Source: Mesorhabditis belari (Eukaryota; Nematoda; Chromadorea; Rhabditida; Rhabditidae). From it: 64,000 nucleotides of DNA. The notes under the pieces are model-generated. The model was not told the DNA's origin. It saw only the letters and a program-made list of their open reading frames with translations, and did not search any database. Each line of letters begins with the position of its first letter. The first letter of the stretch is position 1. Below are positions 23,661-35,235 of this stretch, one piece after another. Made by a program: the position numbers and the translations under genes. The stretch is taken from positions 3,530,001 through 3,594,000 of the forward strand of contig CAUEEP010000736.1 in NCBI GenBank assembly GCA_958450365.1, in the 5' to 3' direction.

Positions 23661-26600
23661 ATGACGACGAATTCTCGGCTGAGGTAAATAATGTCTTAAT
23701 AAATTTTTTGAATATTCAAACTTTAGACAAAATGCAGCCACTATATTTGATGTTTTTTGTGAAGTCGCTAATGTCGATTCGGAGCCGGTGATGCTTCAGA
23801 AATATCCAGAAGTAATTTTTCAACAGAAATTAGGATCAAAATGCAATTCTAAATGGAATTCTGCTTTTTGTAGTGTTTTTTGTCAATAAATGATCAACAA
23901 AAGCAAAGTTTTAAAACACTTGTACTTAAAAATAACAAATTAATGGCATTTTCAGGACTTTTGCGATGAGCCCACATTGAAATCGATCCTCCAATTTGCG
24001 TTTCCCTTTCGCACAAATGAGTCAGTGACTTCTGCAATTAATTGAACATTAAAATTTCAGAGATTCCGGTGAAGCAGTGCAATTATTTTCCTTTGTTCTC
24101 ACCGATGCCCAATCGCTTTATACGTTTGGCTTCTGTCGCTCGATGCCGAAAACAAATAGCTGCATTGTGATTCTCAGGTAGAATATAATTAAAAAAATGG
24201 GAAATGGTAGAGAATTATAGTTTTTACAAGGTTGAAATAGAAAAACTTTACGTGATCCGGGATTTTGGGACATTTGTTTCGCGCCCCGCACCTTTCCCAT
24301 TAGCAATCCAACTTTGAGCTCAAATTTCTTGGTGTTGGGCTGTTCAATTTAAATAGTTTTTGTACCAATCGACAGAGAAAGACTTTGTGCGTCTAATGAT
24401 ATCAAGGATGTTTAAATTGGATAACCCAGCACCAAGAAATTTGAGCCCAAATTTAGATTGCCAGATGGCAAATGTCCGATAACCGATTATCCGGGCTTTG
24501 TAGCATTAAGATATCAGTTTCAGCGGTTTCCCGTGGGATGGCTTTTTCTACAAATTGCTCAATCACATTTCAGTGGTCATGCTCAGTGGAAAGGTGAGCT
24601 GATATAGAAAATCGAAATATTATATTCTAATCCAGCAATCCGATCTTGAGGGAATTCTAACGAAAGCCTATCACACAGATATCCCCACAGCTGGCGAACA
24701 ACTACGAGTCAGCACATTCGAGAACACTTATGTTAGTTTTGGCTATAAAAACATTTCTTCATTCTAGACTTGAACGCTACCAACTACAAGGCCAGACTAT
24801 AAACGCTTGTAGATACTCGTAGAATGGCTATTTTTTACAAACTGTTTTTACCAAAAAATGGAGCCAACTTTGGGCTTTTGAATGACACCAAGATCAGACC
24901 AATCCATCATCTCTGCGCTGGATAATAACGTTTTTTCTAGACTTGTAGTCCTAGCCCATAAGAAGAGACTCCAAACTGCTATAAATAGCATGTTATCGAT
25001 GGTGGATTGGCCTGATCTTGGTGTCATTCAAAAGTCCAAAGTTGGCTCCATTTTTTGATAAAAACAGTTTGTAAAAATAGCCCATCTACGCGTTTCTACA
25101 AGTGTTTGTAGTCTGACCTTGTTTGTAACGCTCATGTCTACTTCATTCTGCTTTAGCTGCTGGAGTTGACCGTACCTGACATTTCCTCCTTACCAACATT
25201 GCGAGATGACAAGTACATGCTCGAATTCTACAATGCAATAACCCCAGCACAAATGATTGCTCTGTATTCAAGGTTGGTTTAACGGAACGGCTAAGTTGCC
25301 TAATGCAAAGGAAACGATAAAAGTGTACTTAAAAATATCATATTATTTTTGATGCAGTTTGTATAAACCTTATATCCAACAAGCTACGGTAGTTGTAAAG
25401 ATTGTAAATTCAAACCCCAGGTAGCTTTACTGCTAACACTGCTAACAAATAAGCTTTTCAGTTTGCTTAAAGAAAGACGCATCATCTTCACTGGCCGAAA
25501 GTTATCTCAATTGAGTAGTTGTGTGCAAGCAGCAAGCACAATTCTTTATCCGATGTTTTGGTAAATTTTAAAACCTATCAAAAAAGTTTCTTTATTTTTA
25601 GGCAATACTTGTACATTCCTGTTCTACCAGAAACCCTTGTCGATATGCTGCAAGCGCCGATGCCTTTTCTCATTGGAGTTCCTAAACAAGTTGTGGATAC
25701 AGATGTAAGTTGTTCTTTTTTTTTGCTTTAAACAAAGTTTTCTAGAAAGTACGTGATCTTGGCGATGTAATGGTGATTGATCTCGAGCATCGAACGTTGA
25801 AGGGAACTCATGATGATACGATTCATCTGCCAGCAAATGTTTGTTTTAATCAGCTCCGTATCAAGCTAATCTATGCCAAGATACATCTTGAACTGGTTTT
25901 GAACCATTATGGATAAATTTCAGGTCCTACAACAACTAAAGAATGATCTGAAGAGTGGACCAGGAATGGGTGACGGCTTATCTCGAGCTTTTCTCAAAGC
26001 AAATGTGAATTTGTTTGGAGGATATCGACTTGGATTCACGAGAAAAGAGGAAACCGGGGTAAACTATTACTTTAATTTTCGTAATTTTGACTTGTTTAGG
26101 TGATCACGTGGGATAAAGCAAAATTCGTTGCCGAACAGCGACCAAGTCTGCAAAACTTTCTCAGTTCTTTAGTTGCTGAAGATGGGGTTCAGTATTTGGA
26201 AAGAGTAGGTTCAAATTCTATTGTTAGTGAAATTATATTTGTACTTCAGTTTATTGAAGAACGAATCAAAGCTTTAAATCTTGGAGTACCAATAAATGAT
26301 GCATTTGAAAAGGCGGCCAATTCACTGGAGATCAAGTTGAGAGCACAGGTTGGTAGATTTTGAAGAACAAGAACAAGGAAAAGGCTAAAAACTTGATTTC
26401 AGACTAAAGACAGCGCTGCTGATGTACTCGGTGCAATCAAAGATAAAATGAGTGCGATTCAGGTAAAGCTCGATCTGTGTACTTATCTAGAAAGTTTCTA
26501 GATCAAAGACAAAATTGGAAAGCTCAATCCGAGAGAGCTGGGAAAAAGCGCTACCCGAAAAGTTCAACTCCGAAAAAGTGGCCATGAAAAGTTGAATGGG

Positions 26601-27586
26601 AAAATGCCACTATCATTTGATAACATTCAATGGACTGAAGAACAGGTACAGCTTTAGCCCTAACAAGTGTTGTACTTACAGAAATCGAATATTTGGACTA
26701 TAAAATGGATTTTCAGGTTAGCAATGATTCATCACGGAGTGTTTCACCGGCTGAGAAAGCGGATGAGACAGGAAATGTGAGTTACTATTGGATTTTAGCA
26801 ATGATTTAACTTCATTTTTCAGATTGATTTGATTGATTGGACATCTGATGTTATGGATCCTTTGGAAGAATTTGATCCTTCTACATCATATGCCGGTCAT
26901 ACTCCACCACCAAGTGAGAACTTACTATGGGATAAAAGCACCAAGTGAAGCTCTATACAGACACTTTGCTTGCATAATTTCAAGTTGTTGCATTACAGAA
27001 AAGCCAGTTAGCTCATTGTCAGCAGCTGGAAGGTCAAAAGTTCGTGTCCTGTCCGTTATTTATTAGCAAAGCTCAAAAAAACAAATAAAATCATCAAATT
27101 TCTAGTACCCTCCTCATCCAATCCCCTCGATACCCCAATTGCCGCTCCTCGTCGATCAATCCCAACCTCGGTCCAACCATTGGCTCCCGCGAAACCACCA
27201 AGGTACATTTTACCATAAGTTCTTTGAAAAATTAAAGCTAAAGGACTAAGAAAGCTGATAACAGCTAGAGGCAAAAGCTTATCTAAACTTTTCAGTCAAG
27301 ACAACTATCGCCCGCCGATTCCATTCAAAGGACCAGTCGGTCAAGCAGCAACCATGACAATGAATTACAATCCGTTCAAAACACAGTGAGTCTTTAAATA
27401 GCTGAGTACTACATCAGCAATGCTGCTGTTAAAGTGACACAATGGTTGAAAAGGATGTAGAATTTGTAGCGCGATTTAACCTTAAATTTTAGAGTAACTG
27501 ATTCATTCCCGAAAAAGTTTCCACCATCAAAGCCAATTGCGAAGACAAATCCTGGAAGTCATAGCAGCTGGGAGAAATTCGATTAA
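23661..27586 (+). CDS. rme-4: DENND1/connecdenn-type DENN domain protein (RME-4-like)
   Basis: Twenty exons join in phase to 613 residues; the first is 23661-23683, the last 27493-27586. Residues about 9-410 carry the uDENN, cDENN and dDENN modules: QNAATIFDVFCEVANV, FAFPFRT, GFPWDGFFYKLLNHIS, YWQYLYIPVLPETL-type core (MFWQYLYIPVLP), APMPFLIGVP, then GDGLSRAFLKANVNLFGGYR. The family activates Rab35-type GTPases during clathrin-mediated endocytosis; the C. elegans member is RME-4. The C-terminal 200 residues are disordered and rich in Ser/Pro, with MDPLEEFDP, a proline cluster and an NPF motif (NYNPFKTQ) suited to EH-domain partners. I joined 26913 to 27106; a small extra exon near 27002 is possible. 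Introns 4 and 6 contain inverted-repeat elements. Confidence 0.93.
24782..25127. repeat. foldback element in DENN gene intron 6
   Basis: Arms such as CAAGGCCAGACTATAAACGC and AATGGAGCCAACTTTGG at the left pair with complements at the right ending AGTCTGACCTTGTTTG. A shorter inverted repeat of the same sort lies in intron 4 (about 24312-24453, CTCAAATTTCTTGGTG and complement). Confidence 0.75.
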
Positions 27587-27946
27587 AAAGATTTTGATTT
27601 TAGGTGCTTTTAATGTCTTTCTGAAAATTTAGCAACAATTATATATTACAAATTTCTGTGCATTTTTGTGAGTTTTACATTTTACTGTGATCTTCAACTG
27701 GTAGTAAATCTTTGATTTCATAATATATTTTAATCTTTGTTTAATTTTAAGCTAACTAGTCATGTAATAAACCAAATTTATCACGATTTTGAAAGAATCA
27801 AATGAAATAAAGATTTTTAGATTTTTTTATACTCAAATTATCAGAGAACAGCCATTTTGAGACAAAAGTTTACGTTTTTCTTGTCTCTTTGATATAATTG
27901 GGGAAAGAAAACTCGAGAAAACTTAAAACATTTCCCCTTTTGTTTC

Positions 27947-30900
27947 ATGATTTTCTGGTCATTGATATTTTCTCTATTTATCGGGTTTGTTTCTTTCAAA
28001 AATCAATAATCAATCAATTTTAGAAAGTCTTTATCTTTATGGAAACCATTTGTTGATTCATTAGTGAAAGAACTGAATTTGGCTGCTAATCCATGCAATA
28101 ATCTACAAAATTTCATTTGTGATGCCAACTTTCCCATTGGAAATCTTTCTTTTTATGAAAGACTTGGTTTTATAAAACCTGGCCCACTCGGACCACAATG
28201 CGACATGGAAACGAATATTGTTGTTTGTTCATTTTTCTGTTCACGAATATTCTTCTTTGTTCATATTATTGAATTTTTGAGAAAATTTTAGAAAATATTG
28301 AGAAGAATAGCTTCAAAATTTGATACAAATGATTTAAAGAAAGAATCGAGTGAACGAATGGAGTTTGAATTTGAGAAAGTTAGGTGAGTTTGATTTTTAT
28401 TGTGATAAACTCAATCGAAACCAAAATACGATTGTAATTCAAACTTCAAAGTATCCAAAGTAAAAGAGTAGACAGAAAATATTCTGTCTTGCTACTTGAA
28501 TACCCTAAATACTGTAATAGTACCCCATCCCCATAATGACGGTGCGGAGTGTTGCGTAGTCTAGCTTTGAACGCGTTTTTCTCGACACTGGTTTATGCTA
28601 CAATATGCGCTTAGTTATCAAAAAATAGCTGAAATTCAGGGCTATTTTTTCATACCAAAGACGCATTTTTTGAAAGTACAAGCGCTTTGAAAAAAATGAA
28701 ATACTAAAAACTTTTGCGACTACGCGACTGTACGAGAGGGGTGGGTACTATTAAAGTATTTACGGTAGTTATTTAGCATAAGAAATGTGATTGATATTTA
28801 CCTTATCTTTAAGATTTTTTACATTTTAAACTACAGCCAAATCTCGATATAATTTCGATTTAATGATCTCAATTTTTGCTATTTACCTATTGAAAGCTAT
28901 TTACCTTATAAAGATGTTCGATTTAACGATTTACTTGATTTAACAATGGAAAAATCCTTGGAGAATCGATGGAGAATCGTTAAATCGAACTTTAACTGTA
29001 TTATAAACCTTCAACTACAATATTTAAAGGGGAAAAAACTTTTTTGATTCATAAATATTATCACTTAATTAATTCAAAAGTTACAGATGGGATTGCGAGA
29101 GAAATTTGACTTGTTATGAGGAAAAATTTCGCTTTTACACTGCTCTTTTTCACCATGCAGATGCGATGAAAACTTTTCAATTACCTGAGAACAAAAACGT
29201 TTATACGATGAGAGACGCAGTGCATCAAGTGCTCAAGGTCATCGATGAGAAAAGTTTTGACGATTTTGAGGTACTTTTTGGAAATGAAATGAAATAAAAG
29301 AAATAAAAAAAGCTAATTGAATTTTACATTGCAAAAAAGCTAATTGAATTTGAAAATGATGTTGATTTTCATTTGCAAATGACTTTTTTTAGGCATTGAA
29401 ATGGTTACATGCTTTGGCAAGTCGTCGTTGCTCTGCCTATTACACGTGGAAAGCAAATCGAACACCGTATCGAATGGCTGAATTCTATAAACAATTGATT
29501 CGAGTGCACAATGCGGTTTTTCAAGCAACGAAAGGACTAATAGAGGTGAGAAAGAGCTAATTCGAAAGTATTACACTTTAACACATTCGCGACGAGGCGC
29601 TTTTTTTGCGTTACTGTCCCAGTGGACAAGGGGAGTCTCGCAAAGCTATTAGCCCCGAAATACATCTCCTATATGTAAAATTTCATACTGAATCCGAATC
29701 TCTAATCATATTTTGAAAATATTGCTGCCTCAAAAAGAACTAATCGAATCTTTTTACATTTTGAAATTATCTTAAAAAGTCGAGAAGTTATAGCGCGTCA
29801 AAAATTTCGTCCACCGGTAGACCGAATCGTCCCAGGGGCCAGACGGCCTTCGTCCACCGGTGGACCGAATCGTCCCAGGGGCCAGACGGCCTTCGTCCAC
29901 CGGTGGGCCGAATCGTCCCAGGGGCTAGACGGCCTTCGTCCACGGGTGGACCAAATCGTCCCGAACGTGTTAAGGAAAAGTCAAACTCCTCATTTTGTCA
30001 AATTTTCATTGAAAAGAGCTGAAAGAACCCTAGCGTTTTGCACTTTGGAAATTTTTATTTGAATTTTGATTACGGAAATGAGGAACAAGCAATTTGCGAG
30101 TTTAGCTTAGAGCTTAGAGCTGCAATGTACTTAGAGTACTTAGATGTACACTTAGAGTACACTTAAATGCAATGTACTTAGAGTATGCAAGAAACAAGCT
30201 AGTTTTCGTTTTAGAATCTATTGAAAACCTTATTTAGAGTAGAATTTGTTCCTCTCGAGTAATGCACTTTTTAAAATGCCTTGTAAAATGGCTCAGTAAA
30301 ATGCACTTATTTTACAAAAATACCGTAGTCAAACAGTTAGTTGACATTTAATCAATCCGTTTTTGGCATTATTCGATGAAGAATTACAAGGCTCAGTTAA
30401 TGATTTGAAAATCGGGCTGATTGTAAACTAATAGTTTGACTATGGTGCTTTACTTGTGCTTTACTTGAGAGAAACACATTCTAATTTAGAGCGATTCAAT
30501 CTCCAATGAAACCAAGTGGAGAATTGATCTCGATCGTGTCTCCTTCTTCACTCCTTACGATATTTACTACAATACACCCGAGTTCATCAATTCAATCTAT
30601 AATCTTTATGAAATTGATCAATTAAGAGAGAAAGCTTCAAAGTAAGTTTTTAAATTAAAGCTTTTCTAAAAATAACATTTACACAAATAATGTAGTAAAA
30701 AAATGCACAAGCACAATCCATAAGCCCTAAATGTAGAGAAGAAAAAAAAATGATAATCTACCCAGCGGAATTGGAACCTTAATCTCTTCACTAGGATACA
30801 GGGCTCTTACCCAGTCCGCCATCGCTGCATTTCTAGATCCACATCAATGTTCGATATGAAACTACAATTGTTGAACACGTCGAGGAATGCTCATGTGAAG

Positions 30901-32677
30901 ATGGCGACTCTCGGAGTGGATCGGCCACTTGAAATTATGAGGTTTGCAAACCTTTTTCACAAATTTCTTTTACATTTGACTGTTTTATACAAAGCTTTAC
31001 TGAAACTTTACCTCTTTTCAGCTTTGTAACTAAACCGACAAACCGAAATTCGACAATGGAAAAACTTAGTGCTTTCATTGAACACAACTTGTCGTCTCCA
31101 TTAAAGGTGAGTAAAATTGAGAAATTATTTAGAGATATTTAGAGATTTATTATCAATTAGATTTAGAGAGATTTCAATCTAATTCTAAGCTCTTTAAGCT
31201 AAACCAGGCGAGACCAGGGTCAAGGTCAAGACAAGTTGGTTGTAGCTCTAGCTTGTAGCTTCGCTATATCATGAAGCTGGCTCAAAGTCCTGGTCTGGCC
31301 ATGCTAGGAAATACTAAAACTAGAGCAGGATCTAGCTTGAGCTTAAGTTAGAAGACTTTTGATTTTGAAAACGGTCCTTAGAAAATCAATCTTTAGTTTG
31401 CTACCGTCGGCTTCCTTGTGGCCAACGAAATTCTCGATCAAATTTGGCCTAATAATGATAAGAATGAGAATTCGATAACAATTGAATCAGGGGTTTTTCA
31501 TTTCGAAAATAATTACCGATAACTTTTTGTTCAACTCTTAAAAAAATTACCGATAACTAATGTTTAGAACTGTACTGAAAAGCTTAATCAGAATACTGCC
31601 GCCTTAGTGATCGCTTGGAATGCTTTACTACAACAAAAATCTTTATTATATTTACAAGTAAGCTTTAGAGTTTAACAAGTTTTAAAAAAGATAAAAGATT
31701 TATAAAAGGCTTATTTCTATATTCCTAATTTTCTAAATTCTAAATTTAGAGTCCAATTCCAACAAAAGTGCGCGTTTTCTCTCGAGGACAACTCTTTTTT
31801 GTTGCCGCTGGTGTTCATTTTTGTTCTGATTTAAAAGATTTGCCTCAAAAATTATTTCAAAAATTTGATCAAATCTTTTATTGTTCAAATGTGAGTTTTA
31901 TATGTGATAAGAATGAGAATAATATGAGAATTGATTTAGGGAGAAAGTAATGAGACTTGTAGCTTCGATTTTATTGGTATTTCAAAGGTTTGGGTCTTCA
32001 AGTGGCCTTCAATCTTCAACAAGATTTCACTTATTTAGATGAAAGATACGAAAATTGGAGATAAAAGTACTGAAGAATCTGGAGAATCTGTGGAAACATT
32101 GATTGAGTCAAAAGAGATTACGGTAAGAATGAATTGGAAAGATTTCAATGAGATTTTAGACCACTGCTTCACCAAATACCCAGAAATTCACAGCATTTTT
32201 CTCGAGAACCACAAAAAAACCCAAAGTGATCACTACAAATACTTTCAAGAAACAAATTACGGTAGCCAAGTCAGCAAATACAACGTAAGTTTTGAGAATT
32301 GTTCTGCTCTGTAAGTCAAGACAAAGTTTAGAAATAATACAGCTAAATTCTAACTGGGTTTTCAGAGAACTCTTTGTCTTTTAAAGTTAATATCTATTTT
32401 TTTTAGTTTATTTAAAAGTGTTGATCTAAAAAAAACCTCATCTCCTCTATCAATACCTCTTGGAAGATTGGTAAATTAAATCCTTTTTGAGTTGTTTAAT
32501 TCCGATTCAGGCTGACAACTTGACTCATCCCATCATCTTAAACCTGAACATAACCATTATCTCAAATACAGGAAAGGTTGAATTAAAAATTGTTCAATAA
32601 AAGTTTTATTGAATGGTTTGAATGGATTGGTTTAGATGCTATTCATCGATAAATCAAAAATCCATAAAAGAAAATGA
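27947..32677 (+). CDS. degenerate M13 (neprilysin-like) protein, predicted inactive
   Basis: Exons: 27947-27984, 28024-28222, 28292-28383, 29087-29270, 29393-29545, 30490-30641, 30837-30941, 31022-31106, 31397-31492, 31568-31657, 31750-31890, then probably 31940-31989, 32039-32310 and short exons to a stop at 32675. A signal peptide (MIFWSLIFSLFIG) opens it. ANPCNNLQNFICD matches the M13 N-terminal DPCxxFYxxACG region. FATVGFLVANEILDQIW falls where M13 enzymes have the zinc motif HExxH (GHEITHGFD), so both histidines are gone. NCTEKLNQNTAAL replaces the GENIAD zinc-ligand region, and RGQLFFVAAGVHFC matches the conserved QLFF...WC segment. It is shorter than the usual 700 residues and has an extra tail I cannot place. 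Role unknown; pseudoenzymes of this kind may bind peptides. Splicing after 31890 is less certain. Confidence 0.75.
28505..28767. repeat. MITE related to the element at 8072-8332
   Basis: Ends CTGTAATAGTACCCC and GGGTACTATTAAAGTATTTA are inverted, the right one closing ACGGTA. The middle shares GTTGCGTAGTCTAGC with the complement of the 8-kb element. It lies in intron 3 of the M13-like gene. Confidence 0.6.
28832..29000. repeat. diverged TACAGTCGAACT-type MITE
   Basis: Left TACAGCCAAATCTCGATATA and right AATCGAACTTTAACTGTA pair as terminal inverted repeats beside TA. It lies directly after another MITE in intron 3 of the M13-like gene. Confidence 0.65.
29578..29973. mobile_element. non-autonomous element with TTAA ends (piggyBac-like)
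   Basis: TTAACACATTCGCGACGA at the left and TCGTCCCGAACGTGTTAA at the right are inverted repeats, each with TTAA at its outer edge. TTAA duplication and a CAC-type terminus are features of the piggyBac superfamily. It encodes no protein. It contains a GC-rich 43-bp tandem repeat near its right end. It lies in intron 5 of the M13-like gene. Confidence 0.75.
29808..29960. repeat. 43-bp GC-rich tandem repeat
   Basis: Units start at 29808, 29851, 29894 and 29937 (period exactly 43), each beginning CGTCCACCGGTGGACCGAAT with few changes; the last is partial. GC content is far above the surroundings. It lies inside the TTAA element. Confidence 0.95.
30234..30486. repeat. MITE related to the element at 53106-53337
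   Basis: Ends TTTGTTCCTCTCGAGTAATG and GAGAGAAACACATTCTA are inverted. Subterminal CCGTAGTCAAACAGTTAGTT and TAGTTTGACTATGG also pair, and TACAAGGCTCAGTTAATGAT is shared with the 53-kb element. It lies in intron 5 of the M13-like gene. Confidence 0.7.
30759..30832 (-). repeat. tRNA-Ser-like sequence, probably SINE or tRNA pseudogene
   Basis: Minus strand opens GCAGCGATGGCGGACTGGGT, resembling serine tRNA 5' halves, and has AAGGTTCCAATTCC for box B. A five-pair CAGCG/CGCTG acceptor stem is possible, but the box B consensus (GGTTCGAATCC) is damaged and the arms are irregular. It lies in intron 6 of the M13-like gene. Confidence 0.5.
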
Positions 32678-32691
32678 CTGGTAACACTTTA

Positions 32692-32856
32692 TAAGGATAA
32701 CACTATTACTGACCGAAAGGAGATCCACCTTGATCTGAATAGTGATTGGAAAACCGAGAATCAAAACCTATTTTCTCTAACTCTAACATTTAGTGCAGAA
32801 TGCAAAGTAGATTCCAAAATCAAAATTACCCAAACTTTAACAGAAACCAAGTCTGT
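32692..32856 (+). other. coding-like stretch, possible 3' exon of the M13-like gene
   Basis: The frame used upstream stays open after the TGA at 32675 and reads KEIHLDLNSDWKTENQNL then LTLTFSAECKVDSKI, with alternating residues like beta strands and like the preceding exon (PIILNLNITIISNTG). It stops at the left end of a mariner element at 32857. Either the TGA is skipped by splicing or this tail is decayed. If it is an exon, the transposon entered the end of the coding region. Confidence 0.4.
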
Positions 32857-33022
32857 TAGGTTGTCCCATAAAAATCCAGAGGTTTTTGTTTTGATCAGTA
32901 CTTGCTCACAACACAACGTTTTGTATTTTTCTTTTTTCTTTTCCATGCTAAAACTTTCTTCTTTCTTGCACTAACATTCATTTTTTAGCGATCGAAACGA
33001 GAAGAAAGTTGCAGTCGATCGA

Positions 33023-33345
33023 ATGAAGCCAACTCGAGAAGAAATCCACGCTCTACTACTCCAACGATTTTCAAGAGGGACTTCAGCGGCCAAAGCAGCA
33101 CGAGAAATCAATCAATTTTATGGTAACAAAATCGTTGGAACGAGTACTGCATAGGAATGTTTTTACAAATTCAAGAGGGGCAACACGAGGATCAAATGGA
33201 AGAGGGGAAGCGGTCGACCCCGAAAAATGGACTGACTCGAGGACGAATTGAACGACTATTTTCGCTCGCGCCTGCTTGGATTTTACGAACGAGGGATTGG
33301 CAAGCTACGCAAACGTTAGAGAAAAGTTATAAATTCATCCGGAAA
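33023..33345 (+). pseudogene. mariner transposase, N-terminal remnant
   Basis: ATG at 33023 opens MKPTREEIHALLLQRFSRG then TSAAKAAREINQFYGN, the paired helix-turn-helix pattern of Mos1-type transposases. A stop (TAG near 33152) and a frameshift follow; the shifted frame continues with a basic GSGRPRKMD-type linker (the GRPR hook) and some more residues before another stop. No DDD catalytic motifs remain. Confidence 0.8.
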
Positions 33346-33350
33346 ATATA

Positions 33351-34638
33351 TACAGGGTGACCAGAAATAACGTTGCGGGATTTTCGGCAACCTAAAATTC
33401 TCAAAGTTTCAATTTTGGGAGACGAATTTATTTTTAACCTATTCTCTGTGATTGTTTTTATTAGTTTCTTTGTTGTTTTACTTTGTTTCAAGTCTATTCA
33501 TTTTTTTATACGATGACAAACAAGGGATCTGCCATTCTGGAGCTTCATCGTCAAGGTGAGTGCAACCGCGCGGTTGCTACGTGTTTCTCATCAGCTCGTC
33601 TCAAAAGCGATTAAGCGATACAAGGAGCTTGGCAACGATGGAGATCGTCCAGGAAGAGGCAGAAAAAGAACAGTCAATAGCTCCAGAAATCGCAAAGTGA
33701 TTCAGAAGCGCGTGGTCCCGAATCCACAGGCCTCAATTAGAAAGATCGCTCGACAGACGGGGATCGCTCGTGAATCGGCTCGACTTATGGCCAAAAATGA
33801 GCTCAATCTTCACCCTTACAAGCTCAAACAAGGGCAACAACTCGACGACGACAACAAACGAGTTCGACTCGAAAGATGTCGAGAGCTTCTCAAGCGGGCC
33901 GCAACTCCACACTGGGAGCGAATCCTGTTTTCTGACGAGAAGCTCTTCTCGGTGGAGCAAAGCTACAACCACCAAAACGATCGGATTTGATCAACGTCCT
34001 CTCCAGGCAACTCTGCGATTGTTCAACACCGACAAAATCCCAAATCGGTCATGGTATGGGTCAGAATCTGCGCAACCGGAAAACTCCTCATTTTCATCGA
34101 TTCTGGGGTAAAAATCAATAAGGATGTGTATCAAAAAAAGATTCTTGAGGGGAGTTTTGCTTCCATGGGCTCAACAGCATTTTGGTAACGGACTTTGGAC
34201 CTTCCAACAAGACCCCGCTCCTTCTCATCGAGCCAAATTCACACAGGACTGGTGTAGGACAAAGTTCCGGATTTCATCTCGGCCCAGGAATGGCCTCCGT
34301 ATTCGTGCGATCTCAATCCGTTGGACTACAGTCTTTGGTCAATTTTGGAGGCAAGGACTTGTGCAAAACCCCACAAAAGTTTGGAGGCTCTTAAGCGATC
34401 GTTGACCAGGGAATGGGATCAAATCACTCCGGTCGAGCTACGGTCCATCGCCGAAAACTTCATCAAGCGTTTGAGGCTCTGCATCGGGGCCAAAGGTAGC
34501 CACTTTGAAAGAAAAGTAGATTTTATGCTCTCTTTATATCATGTTGTTAATAAAAAATTGTTTCTGTTACAAAATCTTTTTGGATTTATAAAAAAATAGG
34601 CTAAATTAGGCCGCAACGTTATTTCTGGTCACCCTGTA
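33351..34638 (+). mobile_element. DD37D mariner-family (maT-like) element, copy 1, nested
   Basis: Ends CAGGGTGACCAGAAATAACG and CGTTATTTCTGGTCACCCTG are inverted repeats of about 26 bp, each beside TA. Length is 1288 bp including the TA sites. It encodes a broken transposase and is inserted within a mariner relic, so it is the younger of the two. Confidence 0.93.
33513..34599 (+). pseudogene. DD37D transposase, copy 1, frameshifted
   Basis: The frame starts at ATG 33513 (MTNKGSAILELHRQG), shifts near 33556, then reads a helix-turn-helix region (ARLLRVSHQLVSKAIKRY), a basic GRGRKR hook and a second HTH (SIRKIARQTGIARESAR). FSDEKLFSVE holds the first catalytic Asp. A TGA at 33988 and at least two further shifts follow; FQQDPAPSH holds the second Asp and CDLNPLDYSLW the third, with 37 residues between them. 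That spacing marks the DD37D (maT-like) group. The element can no longer make its own transposase. Confidence 0.88.
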
Positions 34639-34719
34639 ATTTAATTCTGATTCTTCGTTGTTTCTATGTGTTTAAATTAAATGAAATTCAAAATCACTGG
34701 GTTTTTATGGGACAATCTA

Positions 34720-35235
34720 ATAATTTTCATTCGAAAACTTGACTCAGTTAATTACTTAAATCTAACATCATTATTTCGAACGCATGACGAATTGAAAACT
34801 GTTCTAGAAACTTTTTGCATAACTTTTCTAGAAAATGTGTTCTGATTTCCACATTTCAGCAAGGCCTCCCCAAGGAAATTTCAATTGGGCACACATTTTG
34901 ATTAATTATTTATCATTTACACATGTTTTCGCTAATCATGCGATTCTTTATTGAAAGAAATCTTCAACAAATAGAGTGAAGTTTGATGAAAATATGCAGG
35001 AAAGAGTAGAACACAGATTTCCGCTTTTCTTAAAGAAAAGGATATTGTTTTTAATTGTTGTAAACAAATTGATTAGACTAAATCGTCAATTATTATTTGT
35101 AGTCGGTAATCGAGAGTTTTTCTAACTTTTAAAAACCTTGGGGTACATATTTGCAAAAAGATGGGAGTTCGCTTCTATTATGCAATTCAATTAAAGAAGA
35201 TTTTCTAATCTGGTACGAGATTCTAGACATTTTCA
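34720..35235. other. spacer between transposons
   Basis: AT-rich sequence with no recognised gene. Just after the mariner end the sequence reads ATAATTTTCATTCG, which would close the upstream frame within about nine codons if the element were absent. Confidence 0.4.

Larger units (their letters stand above)
32857..34719 (+). mobile_element. mariner (DD34D-type) relic hosting a second transposon
   Basis: Left TAGGTTGTCCCATAAAAATC and right TTTTTATGGGACAATCTA are mariner-type terminal inverted repeats flanked by TA. Only the N-terminal transposase part survives (33023-33345). The right part after the nested element is just 81 bp, so the catalytic domain has been deleted. A complete DD37D element sits inside at 33351-34638. 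Confidence 0.85.

Noticed and set aside
27002..27064. An extra exon of the DENN gene
   Set aside because: Has an acceptor but only weak donors; direct joining of 26913 to 27106 keeps the phase and gives a smoother proline-rich sequence. Left as a possible alternative.
29808..29960. A CRISPR array
   Set aside because: Units abut without unique spacers and lie inside a transposable element of a eukaryote.
32121..32157. A 37-nt intron within the tail of the M13-like gene
   Set aside because: GT and AG signals are present, but removal shifts the frame into a less protein-like reading; the unspliced frame reads better.
32857..34719. A single full-length mariner with a large transposase
   Set aside because: Two different sets of terminal repeats and two transposase types show that one element is nested in another.
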